A DNA stretch of 59,589 bases from Candidatus Scalindua sp. (GCA_021776915.1 JAIQZU010000004.1:1-59589), one strand, 5' to 3'; positions 51,152 through 59,423 are shown, numbered from the stretch's first letter. Numbers and translations are program-made. The notes: generated from the sequence alone by a model not told the origin.

Positions 51152-51438
51152 CAGTATTCTTTTATTTTTCCTTTTAAATATTCTTTTATTCTAAGCCAAT
51201 CATCAGTAAATTCATTATCTTCCATTAGATCATCATAGAGTGTTTCTATTTCATATTTAAGTGAATCTATAGCTTCAATAGGATCCTTTCCATGTCCATA
51301 TAATGGTATATCAGGTGTCCTGGCAATAAAACCGTTAGAATCAGTCTCTATTATTAAATCTAATTGGGATAATAGTTTCTTATGAGGAAGGCAATCTATT
51401 TTTACAAATCCAATTTCATTAGTTAATGTTTGTTCCAT
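51151..51438 (-). CDS. HicB-like antitoxin, candidate
   Basis: 95 residues. LDLIIETDSNGFIARTPDIP followed by LYGHGKDPIEAIDSLKYEI is the HicB-type partial RNase H-fold (strand, xxGxxVA-x-PDLP, then A-helix). The C-terminal part (DDLMEDNEFTDDWLRIKEYL) has no clear DNA-binding helix. Antitoxin first, toxin second, overlapping by 1 base. AGGAGGTC lies upstream of the ATG. The pair separates cbiC from cbiD. Confidence 0.52.
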   Translation of the reverse strand: MEQTLTNEIGFVKIDCLPHKKLLSQLDLIIETDSNGFIARTPDIPLYGHGKDPIEAIDSLKYEIETLYDDLMEDNEFTDDWLRIKEYLKGKIKEY

Positions 51439-51525
51439 AATATGCTTGACCTCCTACTCATTTGTTAAATAAATGTGATAATTACACAATAACTTGCGGA
51501 AGAAAAATTTTCACGTACATGACAA

Positions 51526-51572
51526 ACCTCCCTTTCGGGAGGAATCCAGTATTGGACTCCTCCCGAAAGGGA
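51526..51572. repeat. Trefoil palindrome, variant copy 4
   Basis: Same layout as copies 1-3, but the flanking mini-hairpins are CCTCCC-TTTC-GGGAGG and CCTCCC-GAAA-GGGA(A): T-to-C changes in the left stem strand are matched by A-to-G in the right. The middle hairpin AATCCA-GTAT-TGGACT has mismatches. It lies upstream of the HicAB-like pair. Confidence 0.85.
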
Positions 51573-51697
51573 AAGGATATCGATTAGCTTTTTTTTAATT
51601 TCCCACATTTTATTTAGTAGATACAAAATGTTTTATGGCAATTTGCAATATTGTTTCAGTTAGAATTTTCAAACAGCCTTCCCGACAACTTCTTCTG

Positions 51698-51802
51698 CTA
51701 GTATGCCTTTTGTTTTATCTTCCCTATGGGCTTTAAAAGATAAAATCTATCTTGAGGTTTTAATTCTAATGCCCTGTTAATAAGTTGTTTATCAACATTC
51801 AT
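51698..51802 (-). pseudogene. Truncated addiction-module antitoxin-like fragment
   Basis: 34 codons from ATG 51802: MNVDKQLINRALELKPQDRF then YLLKPIGKIKQKAY and a stop. The start resembles the N-terminus of small addiction-module component proteins (PF09720 type: ELI-x-RAL-x-L-x-P-x-(D/E)R). The rest is missing; a different frame stays open just beyond, hinting at a deletion or frameshift. It lies 4 bases past the cbiC stop side and may be read with cbiC. Confidence 0.45.
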
Positions 51803-51806
51803 GTTG

Positions 51807-52478
51807 TTATCCCCTTTCTTTAGTAATATTTATTAAAGCATTTACTATTGCAACTGCAACTGCACTTCCGCCCTTTCTGCCGATGTTAACTATATAAGGA
51901 ATCTTAATGTCTGTCTTCTTATCAAGGAATGTCATTAGAGCCTCTTTTGATTCAGCCGCCTTTACAAAGCCAACAGGTACCGCTATTACAAGAGCAGGTA
52001 CTACCGCCTCTCTCCTGATGAGATCAATGATTGAAAAGACTGCCGTTGGAGCATTTCCTATTACGACAATACCCCCAGATATGTCAGTTAATGACTCCTG
52101 CATGGACGTAATAGCGCGGGTTTTATTAGTCTCTTTGGCCTTCTGGGCAACAACTTCATCTGCAATCCTGCAGATTATCATTCCTCCAAATCGATTTATT
52201 GCTTTTGCGTTAATTCCAGCCTTGACCATGTTTACATCCGTAATTATAGATTTACCAGAGGCTATAGCTTTTACGGCAGCCTCAACAGCCATAGGACTAA
52301 TTATCAGATTGTCTGCATAGTCAGTATCGCCTGTTGCATGAATGACCCTCCTTACTATCGGCCTGAAAGATTCCGGTATTTTGTCAAAATCGACAAGATT
52401 GTCAATAATATCAAAACTCTCATTGATTATTTCCTGCGGGTTTTCTGAATAGTCCTTAGCTTGTTTTTCTATGTTCAT
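51807..52478 (-). CDS. cbiC: Cobalt-precorrin-8 methylmutase
   Basis: Moves the C11 methyl to C12, giving cobyrinate. 223 residues. The family blocks VRRVIHATGDTDYADNL (catalytic His), IITDVNMVKAGI, VIGNAPTAVFSI, PALVIAVPVGFVKAAESKEAL and VNIGRKGGSAVAVAIVNAL are all present. Typical length. A pair of hairpins separates it from cbiX. Confidence 0.94.
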   Translation of the reverse strand: MNIEKQAKDYSENPQEIINESFDIIDNLVDFDKIPESFRPIVRRVIHATGDTDYADNLIISPMAVEAAVKAIASGKSIITDVNMVKAGINAKAINRFGGMIICRIADEVVAQKAKETNKTRAITSMQESLTDISGGIVVIGNAPTAVFSIIDLIRREAVVPALVIAVPVGFVKAAESKEALMTFLDKKTDIKIPYIVNIGRKGGSAVAVAIVNALINITKERG

Positions 52479-52532
52479 ATTAAATGTCCATACCGCTTTG
52501 TGGTACCACGAATGTTTAAAATTAATAATATA

Positions 52533-52581
52533 GGTCAGGCATCCTGCCTGACCATTTGAATTTCCGAGGCAAGATGCCTCG
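52533..52581. repeat. Two adjacent perfect hairpins between cbiX and cbiC
   Basis: GGTCAGGC-ATCCT-GCCTGACC at 52533-52553 (8-bp stem, 5-base loop) and CGAGGC-AAGAT-GCCTCG at 52565-52581 (6-bp stem, 5-base loop), 11 bases apart. Neither has a T-run. Repeats of this GGCATCCTGCC kind are often dispersed. They could pause transcription or stabilise an RNA end. Confidence 0.7.
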
Positions 52582-52680
52582 ACTATTTCATGGGATTTTA
52601 GTTTTAAATATATAAATAAAAGAATTCCATATTAATTCTATAATTAACTATTTTTCCAGGATTTGTTTGTTTGCTGTATA

Positions 52681-53061
52681 CTAGACGTGATTAATTGCCT
52701 CTTCTATTCTCTCTCTAGTTATCTGGGCAATGCGTTCATCAGCACCAATATTTTTTGCATAGCAGAATTCTACTTCAGGAAATTTCTTCTGTTCCTTCTC
52801 TATTTCCTCGGGAATGTCCTTCAAAACATGATTTCCGCTGAACAATAAAAGCGGCATTACCACCACCCTCTTTGCCCCTTTTTCAATTATATCTTCAACT
52901 GCCTCGGTAAGCCCGGGTTTTGCCAGTTGCAGGAAGCATGCTTCAACCATGTCCCATTTCCCCATTGCTCGCAACATTTCTACTATCTTAAACAAACCCT
53001 CATTACCGCTTCTAACCTTACTTCCATGCGCCAGCACAACTACGCCTGTTTTAATACTCAT
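52681..53061 (-). CDS. cbiX: Sirohydrochlorin cobaltochelatase, short form
   Basis: Inserts Co2+ into sirohydrochlorin, the cobalt-early entry to B12. 126 residues, the small homodimeric CbiX-S. The N-terminal metal-binding His lies in VVLAHGSKVRSGN, the second in LLLFSGNHVLKDIPEE. It begins 7 bases after cbiA. There is no His-rich tail of the kind seen in some CbiX. Confidence 0.92.
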   Translation of the reverse strand: MSIKTGVVVLAHGSKVRSGNEGLFKIVEMLRAMGKWDMVEACFLQLAKPGLTEAVEDIIEKGAKRVVVMPLLLFSGNHVLKDIPEEIEKEQKKFPEVEFCYAKNIGADERIAQITRERIEEAINHV

Positions 53062-53068
53062 TTTCTGG

Positions 53069-54478
53069 CTATCTCCTTTCTGCTACCAGTTTATTACCTG
53101 ACGTCTTTGTCATGGCTGATAGCATATTTTCAGCAAGTTCTGGGTTACTACTGAAATGTACGTGAGTGTAAGATGCTAAAACATTCTGCCTGGAGATACC
53201 ATCATACCCGGATTTTTTTCCATTACTTTTTCGTGTTTTATAAGCAAAAACAGTATCATCAGGCACATCCAGTAATTTAGACCAATGGAATTCGTGTGCA
53301 CGGAAAGTATCCCCACTTTTGCAGATCACATTGTCACATGTTGCCTCAGCAATGATATATCCCAACCCTTGCCTCTTGTTTTCCATCCTGGATGAACCAC
53401 TTAAAACTCCACACATCTTAAACGATCTGCCATCACAGTCAATTAATTTTTCCAGCAAGTACATCATTCCACCACATTCACCATATATAATAGTTCCATT
53501 ATTATGCGCATCCAATATCGATTCTCTCATGGTTTCGTTTTCCATAAGCCTTCCTGCATTTAATTCAGGAAACCCCCCTCCCAGGAATATGCCGTCTACA
53601 TCGTCCGGGAGGCGTCTGTCACTAATGGGGCTGAAGTATTTTATCTTAGCCCCCAATGCTTCAAATAATTCAATATCATCCTGATAATAAAAACAAAAAG
53701 CATTATCTCTTGCAATTGCAAGATTTGCGTCCAAAGCACCACTTCTGTTACTAAAGATAGATTTTTCGTAATCAGGAAAAGCGTCTGCTGAACGTCCTAT
53801 CTTGAGTAACCCATCAATATCTATAGTTTCCAGAACCATTCCTCCCAATTTTTCATAAAGGTTAGAATGGACAATGTTTTCCTCTGACGGAACAAGGCCA
53901 AGATGCCTTTCAGGAATAGTTATTTCTTGATCTTTATTCAAATACCCAAGAACCGGAACTGAGCAGGTCCCTTCTATAGAGCTTTTAATACAATCATAAT
54001 GGCTGTGGCTTGCAACATTGTTTATAATAACGCCGGAGAGATTCGTATCTTTGCCAAACTCCTTATAACCCATTACTACAGCACCAGCACTTTGTGCAAT
54101 ACCCTTCGCACTGACAACAAGGATGACCGGGGTTGTCAAGACCTTTGCCAGGTGTGCGCTGCTGCCGTGTCCTGTAGAACCAATACTACCATCGTACAGA
54201 CCCATTACCCCCTCGATAACGGATATATCTGCATTAATAGCCGAACGTTCAAACAGCTCTCGGCAAACACTATTACTCATCATCCATGTGTCCAGATTCC
54301 TGGATGCATTTCCTGTAACAAATTTATGATGCGAAGGGTCTATGTAATCAGGACCGGTCTTAAACCCCTGTACTTTAATCCCCCTACTGACCAGGGCGGC
54401 CATAATGCCCAGAGTAACCGTAGTCTTGCCCACGCCACTATTTGTTCCGGCAATCATAATCCGGGGTAATTTATTCAA
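53069..54478 (-). CDS. cbiA: Cobyrinate a,c-diamide synthase
   Basis: Amidates cobyrinate at a and c with glutamine and ATP. 469 residues. ATPase half: IAGTNSGVGKTTVTLGIMAA and KTGPDYIDPSHH. Triad-type glutamine amidotransferase half: GIFLGGGFPELNA, then the nucleophile Cys in IIYGECGGMMYLLE and a C-terminal His in VLASYTHVHF. Normal length. Between cbiB and cbiX. Confidence 0.95.
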   Translation of the reverse strand: MNKLPRIMIAGTNSGVGKTTVTLGIMAALVSRGIKVQGFKTGPDYIDPSHHKFVTGNASRNLDTWMMSNSVCRELFERSAINADISVIEGVMGLYDGSIGSTGHGSSAHLAKVLTTPVILVVSAKGIAQSAGAVVMGYKEFGKDTNLSGVIINNVASHSHYDCIKSSIEGTCSVPVLGYLNKDQEITIPERHLGLVPSEENIVHSNLYEKLGGMVLETIDIDGLLKIGRSADAFPDYEKSIFSNRSGALDANLAIARDNAFCFYYQDDIELFEALGAKIKYFSPISDRRLPDDVDGIFLGGGFPELNAGRLMENETMRESILDAHNNGTIIYGECGGMMYLLEKLIDCDGRSFKMCGVLSGSSRMENKRQGLGYIIAEATCDNVICKSGDTFRAHEFHWSKLLDVPDDTVFAYKTRKSNGKKSGYDGISRQNVLASYTHVHFSSNPELAENMLSAMTKTSGNKLVAERR

Positions 54479-54496
54479 GATAGTTGCTCCTATATG

Positions 54497-54655
54497 GTCT
54501 TAAATCTTAAATTCGAAAAACTAAGCACGAAATACGAAACAAATTCTAATTACCAAAACACAAGAAAATGAGGCAAAACGTTTTGAACACTTGATTCTAG
54601 AATTTCGGGTTTGCTTCGGATTTCGATATTCTAATTTAGAATTTTCCACACTGCA
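54497..54655. repeat. Long dispersed AT-rich palindrome, copy B
   Basis: Arms contain CACGAAATACGAAACAAATT and AATTTCGGGTTTGCTTCGG; imperfect pairing over about 150 bases. Related to copies near 19551 and 57371. It fills the gap between cbiB and cbiA. Ends are approximate. Confidence 0.7.
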
Positions 54656-54668
54656 ATGCTACGTAGCG

Positions 54669-55706
54669 CTAATAAGTATTTATCTTGTAAAATGTGTTTG
54701 TGGTAAATAGTTCATTTATTCTTTGCGTAAGCCAGCCTCCATTCATGGACAAGTAATCGCCAATCAGCATAAAGGTGATGCCAGAAACAACTAAGATAAT
54801 TGCTGAGACCATAACAATCCTTGTAGTATTACTGATATCATCAAATTCAATATTATTTATGGGGTCACCTATAAAGGGTTTGTCAGAAGGTATGCCGTTA
54901 TATACACTCGGCCCGCCAAGGCTGATTTTTAATGCACCTGCAATAGCTGCTTCTGGAATTCCGCTGTTAGGGCTGGGGTGCTTTTGCCCGTCTCTTTTAA
55001 CTATTTTTATAGAATTTGAGAAATCAGCGCCGCATACAAATGAAGATATGGGTAGGATTATGGCTGCAATCCTTGCAGGTATAAAATTAGCAACATCATC
55101 AAGTTTGGCTGATGCCCATCCGAAATTGTTATATTTTTCGTTCTTGTATCCGACCATAGAGTCCAGGGTATTCACCGCCTTGTATGCCATTGCAAGCGCA
55201 GGGCCACCTATAAAGGCATAAAACAGAGGCGCTATTATCCCGTCAACACTGCTTTCCGCCGAGGTTTCAATACAGCCCGTTACAACCTGTTTCTCACTAA
55301 GATTATGAGTGTCCCTTCCTACAATCCTGGAAAGATTGCTGCGTGCTTTAGGCAAGTCACCGGATTTGAGCGCCTTCAAGACACTCCCCGTTTCATTTAA
55401 AAGATCACGAATAGACAGCGAATAGAAGATAATAACTATACTGGCAGACATCCCCCAAATCTTACCGAAGCCGTAAAAGATACTTACTATCTTAAAAGTT
55501 ATTAAATAAGATCCCATTACTATAATACCTGTAAGAAAAATACCTGACATGCGCTCTGATGCAAAGACACTTCGCAATACTTTCTCAAGATATTCTATAC
55601 ACATCCCTATCATTCTTATTGGATGTGGAAGCCATCTGGGATCCCCGATCATGATATCAAGAATAAAGGCTATCGCAATTTGTACTGTCAAATAATCATT
55701 CATCAT
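54669..55706 (-). CDS. cbiB: Adenosylcobinamide-phosphate synthase (membrane protein)
   Basis: Attaches aminopropanol (phosphate) to adenosylcobyric acid. 345 residues, several membrane segments (about 5-18, 50-68, 74-96, 155-172 and 290-312). Family marks: LDIMIGDPRWLPHPIRMIG at the start, ETSAESSVDGIIAPLFYAFIGGPA (known block), YKAVNTLDSMVGYKN and SPNSGIPEAAIAGAL. Typical length. The gap to cbiA is occupied by repeat copy B. Confidence 0.94.
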   Translation of the reverse strand: MMNDYLTVQIAIAFILDIMIGDPRWLPHPIRMIGMCIEYLEKVLRSVFASERMSGIFLTGIIVMGSYLITFKIVSIFYGFGKIWGMSASIVIIFYSLSIRDLLNETGSVLKALKSGDLPKARSNLSRIVGRDTHNLSEKQVVTGCIETSAESSVDGIIAPLFYAFIGGPALAMAYKAVNTLDSMVGYKNEKYNNFGWASAKLDDVANFIPARIAAIILPISSFVCGADFSNSIKIVKRDGQKHPSPNSGIPEAAIAGALKISLGGPSVYNGIPSDKPFIGDPINNIEFDDISNTTRIVMVSAIILVVSGITFMLIGDYLSMNGGWLTQRINELFTTNTFYKINTY

Positions 55707-55731
55707 TATTTTCTTTCAAGGATTAGATTAA

Positions 55732-57309
55732 TTAGTGTAAATTCGTGAAATTAGTGTTTATTAATCCATAAATCAAATCCATTCTTATGTGCTTTCTAAA
55801 CAGATCTGCAAGTTTATCATATTGTCTTTCTTTGTCTAGCTTACTCATATCCTCGGGTTGAATGGGTGAAAGGCCTTTTTTTCTTCTGAGACAATTGATG
55901 AGTTCCAACCTGAATTCATCGTTGTCAAAAATACCGTGTACGTACGTGCCGATCACGTTTCCATCATCAGAGATTGCCCCGTCGTCCACGCACACTTCCT
56001 TATCAGATCTCTCTATGATTCTCAAAAATGGCAATGTTCCGTTAAGTCGCTCTGTTTCTCCCATATGAATTTCATAACCGGTTATGTCACATTTTGTGTT
56101 GAAATATTTTTCTGTCAGATCAGCCCGGCTGAGCGGACTTTCAGACATCCTTGCCTTGACCTGATAGGTATTCTTTTGCAGCATAAAAACAGTTTCAGCA
56201 TCAATAAGACCCAGGCCCTTTATTTGAGTAATCTTAGATTCTGCATTTTCCGAATCCCTGATTTCTTTACCAAGCATCTGATACCCACCACAAATCCCGA
56301 TAACCATAGTCCCATTCTTTGCAAGATTATTAATCGTATCTGCAATACTATTGTCTTTGATAAACTTCAAGTCTCCTATGGTATTTTTGGAACCCGGTAT
56401 AATAATCAAATCCGGTTTACCAATGGATTGCGCATTATCCACAAACCTTACGCAGATATCTTTTTCTCTCTTAAATATATCAAAGTCAGTAAAATTGGAG
56501 ATCCTGGGTAATCTTATGACTACAATATCAATTTGATCCTCAGATGGTTTACCGCTTGTAGACTGTAACTCATAATTGCTGTTTTCAAGACACACCGAAT
56601 CTTCATTATCTATATTTATATCTGTGAAATATGGAAGAACACCTAAAACAGGTTTACCTATCCTCTCTTCCAGCATTTCAATTCCCGGTTCCAGTATTCC
56701 CATATCACCTCGGAATTTGTTTATGATTATACCGCAGATCCGTTCTCTTTCATCACTGTTTAAAAGCTCCAGTGTGCCAACTATCCATGCAAAGGAACCT
56801 CCCCTTTCTATGTCTGTTACAAGTATTACGGGGGCATCGGCTATTTCGGCGATCTTCATATTAACAATATCATTATCCTTGATATTAATCTCTGCCGGAC
56901 TCCCGGCGCCTTCAATAACGATAATGTCATATTGTTCGCTCAATGCGGAATATGCATCCTTCGCAATGTCAAGCATCTTGTCCTTATTTCCATAATACTC
57001 ATTAGCCGTCATATGTCCAATCGGCTTTCCCATCGTTATAATCTGCGACCCATTATTGCCGGTAGGTTTCAGAAGAATCGGGTTCATCTCTGCCGCAGGT
57101 CGCAATCCTGCTGCTTCAGCCTGAGCCACCTGCGCCCTGCCCATCTCCCTGCCGTCAATGGTCACATAAGAGTTATTGGACATATTCTGCGCTTTAAACG
57201 GAGCAACCTTCAGGCCTTCCTGTCGGAAAATACGGCATAAGGCACACACCAGAATGCTCTTGCCGACATCTGAACCAGTCCCCTGTACCATTATGGCTCT
57301 TGCCTTCAA
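55732..57309 (-). CDS. cbiP: Cobyric acid synthase
   Basis: Makes the four amidations at b, d, e and g of adenosylcobyrinate a,c-diamide. 525 residues: MVQGTGSDVGKSILVCALCR ATPase site, FKAQNMSNNSYVT, VIEGAGSPAEIN, then the amidotransferase half with nucleophile Cys in MVIGICGGYQMLG and the final GTYVHGIFDNDEF. First gene of the minus-strand cobalamin run. No B12 riboswitch was recognised upstream; that space holds repeat copy C. Confidence 0.95.
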   Translation of the reverse strand: MKARAIMVQGTGSDVGKSILVCALCRIFRQEGLKVAPFKAQNMSNNSYVTIDGREMGRAQVAQAEAAGLRPAAEMNPILLKPTGNNGSQIITMGKPIGHMTANEYYGNKDKMLDIAKDAYSALSEQYDIIVIEGAGSPAEINIKDNDIVNMKIAEIADAPVILVTDIERGGSFAWIVGTLELLNSDERERICGIIINKFRGDMGILEPGIEMLEERIGKPVLGVLPYFTDINIDNEDSVCLENSNYELQSTSGKPSEDQIDIVVIRLPRISNFTDFDIFKREKDICVRFVDNAQSIGKPDLIIIPGSKNTIGDLKFIKDNSIADTINNLAKNGTMVIGICGGYQMLGKEIRDSENAESKITQIKGLGLIDAETVFMLQKNTYQVKARMSESPLSRADLTEKYFNTKCDITGYEIHMGETERLNGTLPFLRIIERSDKEVCVDDGAISDDGNVIGTYVHGIFDNDEFRLELINCLRRKKGLSPIQPEDMSKLDKERQYDKLADLFRKHIRMDLIYGLINTNFTNLH

Positions 57310-57370
57310 ATTGAGACTCCTTTAGAAAACACGAAATAATTTAACACCATACGGTTGATTGTATTAACTT

Positions 57371-57512
57371 AATTTCAAACTCGAAATACGAAGTCCGAAA
57401 TACGAGACAATTTTCAAAATTAAGATTTCAAATGACCAAAACCCTGTTTAGAGTTTCTATCATTAGACAATTAGAATTTGTTTCGAATTTCGACATTTGA
57501 CATTCGGATTTA
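57371..57512. repeat. Long dispersed AT-rich palindrome, copy C
   Basis: Arms with CTCGAAATACGAAGTCCG and AATTTGTTTCGAATTTCG; imperfect palindrome of about 140 bases. Related to copies near 19551 and 54497. It lies upstream of cbiP. Ends are approximate. Confidence 0.65.
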
Positions 57513-57579
57513 CTCCTACTGCTCGAAATTTCTTGCTACTCAAATAACGGCAGTTATTAAATGTATTATAATATCAAAA

Positions 57580-57973
57580 ATGAATCGTAAAGAGAAAGAG
57601 AAAACTCGCTCTAGACCGGGAATCAAGTATGCTTTTTTTATCTCATATGACCTTGCGGTTGTCAGCTATATCGCTGACAGAGTGGAAGCAATGTCATTGA
57701 ATTAAGGTAAATAATATGGAGTGCATCATCCGTGATGATGCGTATTAAAGCAGTAACACGGTTACTGCACTCCAAAAAAAGGAGATTTATCTTTAAATGT
57801 GAAAATCAAATCGCTTAATTCAATGACATTGCAGAGTGGAAGTGATGGACATGGGTAGGATTGCCGAGCTAAAATCAGTAACCTACATCTATTCAAGAGC
57901 CGAGCATCCTCACACTCAGCAACTCTCTGGCGCTATTCCAAGACCTGATCATTCATTTGAGTTTACTGATTAA
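57580..57973 (+). pseudogene. Oligopeptide-type ABC transporter ATPase, C-terminal remnant split by a MITE
   Basis: The first part encodes FFISYDLAVVSYIADRV, the switch (H-loop) region of Opp/Dpp-type ATPases, then hits the MITE. Removing the MITE and one 11-bp target copy joins it in frame to EVMDMGRIAELKSVTYIYSR, ending AEHPHTQQLSGAIPRPDH and a stop at 57973: the standard tail (HP-x-TQ-x-L-x-x-AIPRPD). The switch His is Tyr (SYDL for SHDL), and everything before the H-loop is gone, so the gene was probably already dead when the element inserted. Confidence 0.87.
57689..57831. mobile_element. 143-bp MITE with 18-bp perfect ends and 11-bp target duplication
   Basis: Ends CAATGTCATTGAATTAAG and CTTAATTCAATGACATTG are exact inverted repeats. 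The element is flanked directly on both sides by CAGAGTGGAAG (57678-57688 and 57832-57842). No reading frame inside; instead there is a three-stem structure (57718-57773) followed by an A-run. The ends and 11-base duplication resemble the IS231 group of the IS4 family as I recall it (10-12 bp duplications, ends starting CA and closing TTAAG), so a mobile-cassette derivative is likely. No transposase is in the window. Confidence 0.9.
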
Positions 57974-58227
57974 TTTATAATAGCCCAATAAACATCAGTT
58001 TAAAATAATTGAACTGAATGGAACAAAAAGGGATGTAGTCATGGAAGGGCTTAACCCCCTGCTTTTTCAAAAAATCAACGAATTGAACAACTTTCATCAT
58101 GTGTTATAATTCGACGCACATAGTATATTTCTATTGACATAATAACTTAAGGAATATAAGTTTACAGTAATAATACGACAAATAGCTGTATTATATTACA
58201 GCGTTTAGGCAGTCTAATCTATGTTAT

Positions 58228-58974
58228 ATGAGTGAAATGATAATAAACATCGACAACCGAGAGTCTGTTCAGACTGCGATGGAACAAATTTCTAAAGGCT
58301 GGTTTAATCCGGTAGAAACGTATGACAACCTGAAGTCAACTGGAAAGACAGATTCATCTGGCTTCTGGAATATTACTAATCACATGCTTGCCGATGTATC
58401 CGAATTTCTTGGTTGGACATCATCTCAGCTCTTGAATAAATGGAATCAAATATGTATTGGCAATGACGCGAAGTTCATGGGATTTCATTGTACCAGACAC
58501 AGCGACAAACGGGTATTTCTCGAAAATGGCATTCTTCCACTTTCTGACGAGACGGTAATACTTTCTGACGATAGCAGTCAGACAGCAGAAGGGAAAGACA
58601 TGTGGGAATACAGATCTCAACGGAGCCCTGGACCTTGGTTCTTGCTGAGTTACAAGTGCGCCAAGAAGCCTGAGAATCATTTTTGTCTTAAAGGCCCGGA
58701 AATCCTGTTAGGTTGCGTTGGTCATCACTTCGGTGTTGACCCTGCCAAGTCAATCCCGCTGATAATCCACTGTGCCATACCGTATTTGTTCCTTTCAGAA
58801 AGAGACTACTTTGCTTTCTGCGTATTGCGGGCGTATTTTAATTTCCTCGATCCTGAAGATGATTCGAGAGACCTCTTCGATGGCTATTCTATTGATCTAC
58901 GAGGGAAGGTTCTCGAACCGCGACATATCATCAGGATAGAAGAGAGATATGAACCATCATATAACAAAAAATAA
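58228..58974 (+). CDS. Unknown protein of a two-gene unit
   Basis: 248 residues, soluble, without signal peptide. The segment FMGFHCTRHSDKRVFLENGI followed by LPLS resembles the first strand-helix of ADP-ribosyltransferase-like or related 'HCTR...NGI-x-PL' domains; other marks are PGPWFLLSYKC and HCAIPYLFLSERDYFAFC. There are many cysteines, without a clear zinc pattern. Its stop is 3 bases before the next start, so the two form a unit. A toxin-like enzyme with a partner is one possibility; no function is assigned. Confidence 0.65.
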   Translation: MSEMIINIDNRESVQTAMEQISKGWFNPVETYDNLKSTGKTDSSGFWNITNHMLADVSEFLGWTSSQLLNKWNQICIGNDAKFMGFHCTRHSDKRVFLENGILPLSDETVILSDDSSQTAEGKDMWEYRSQRSPGPWFLLSYKCAKKPENHFCLKGPEILLGCVGHHFGVDPAKSIPLIIHCAIPYLFLSERDYFAFCVLRAYFNFLDPEDDSRDLFDGYSIDLRGKVLEPRHIIRIEERYEPSYNKK

Positions 58975-58977
58975 TCG

Positions 58978-59421
58978 ATGAAATGCAAGTGTAGTCAATA
59001 CAGCGGAACACTTAAAACATTCAGTGATATCACAAACCGTTGTGAAAGCAGTGAAGCTATTCGTGAATTATTAGTAAAAATTGCCTCTGATAGTAATAAT
59101 TGGATTTCGGTATTAAAATGTAAAAAGTGTGGTTCGTATTGGGCAGAAGAATATCCATTTTCAGAATATCATGGCGGTGGTGGAGCCTGTTATTATAAAA
59201 TAGAAACAACAGATCCAGAAAATTGGTTAAAAACTAACTCTGGAATTACGCACCAAATTAGACAGAAACATGAAGATGGGATTTTTGTAAATTCTTTTGG
59301 GGAGGAAGTTGGCCCAGAGAAATGTAAAATGGAAAGCTGTAACAATCTTAGAATTCCCCTAAGTTCCATGTGCAAAAAACATCATTTCGAGATGGTACAA
59401 AAGAGAAGCTATCCATTTTAA
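58978..59421 (+). CDS. Small Cys/His-rich protein paired with the preceding gene
   Basis: 147 residues. Three cysteine sites: CKCS at the N-terminus, LKCKKCGSYWAEEYPFSEYHG (shown in part of the family-like block, Cys-x2-Cys plus acidic/aromatic and His-Gly-Gly-Gly), and CKMESCNNLRIPLSSMCKKHH near the C-terminus, a likely zinc finger. The central block recalls small immunity-type proteins that I have seen beside toxins, but the match is from memory only. No strong ribosome-binding site; probably translated by coupling to the upstream gene. Confidence 0.62.
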   Translation: MKCKCSQYSGTLKTFSDITNRCESSEAIRELLVKIASDSNNWISVLKCKKCGSYWAEEYPFSEYHGGGGACYYKIETTDPENWLKTNSGITHQIRQKHEDGIFVNSFGEEVGPEKCKMESCNNLRIPLSSMCKKHHFEMVQKRSYPF

Positions 59422-59423
59422 GG

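Noticed and set aside
57310-57580. Possible cobalamin riboswitch upstream of cbiP
   Set aside because: No B12-box-like sequence was found; the region is filled by dispersed palindrome copy C.
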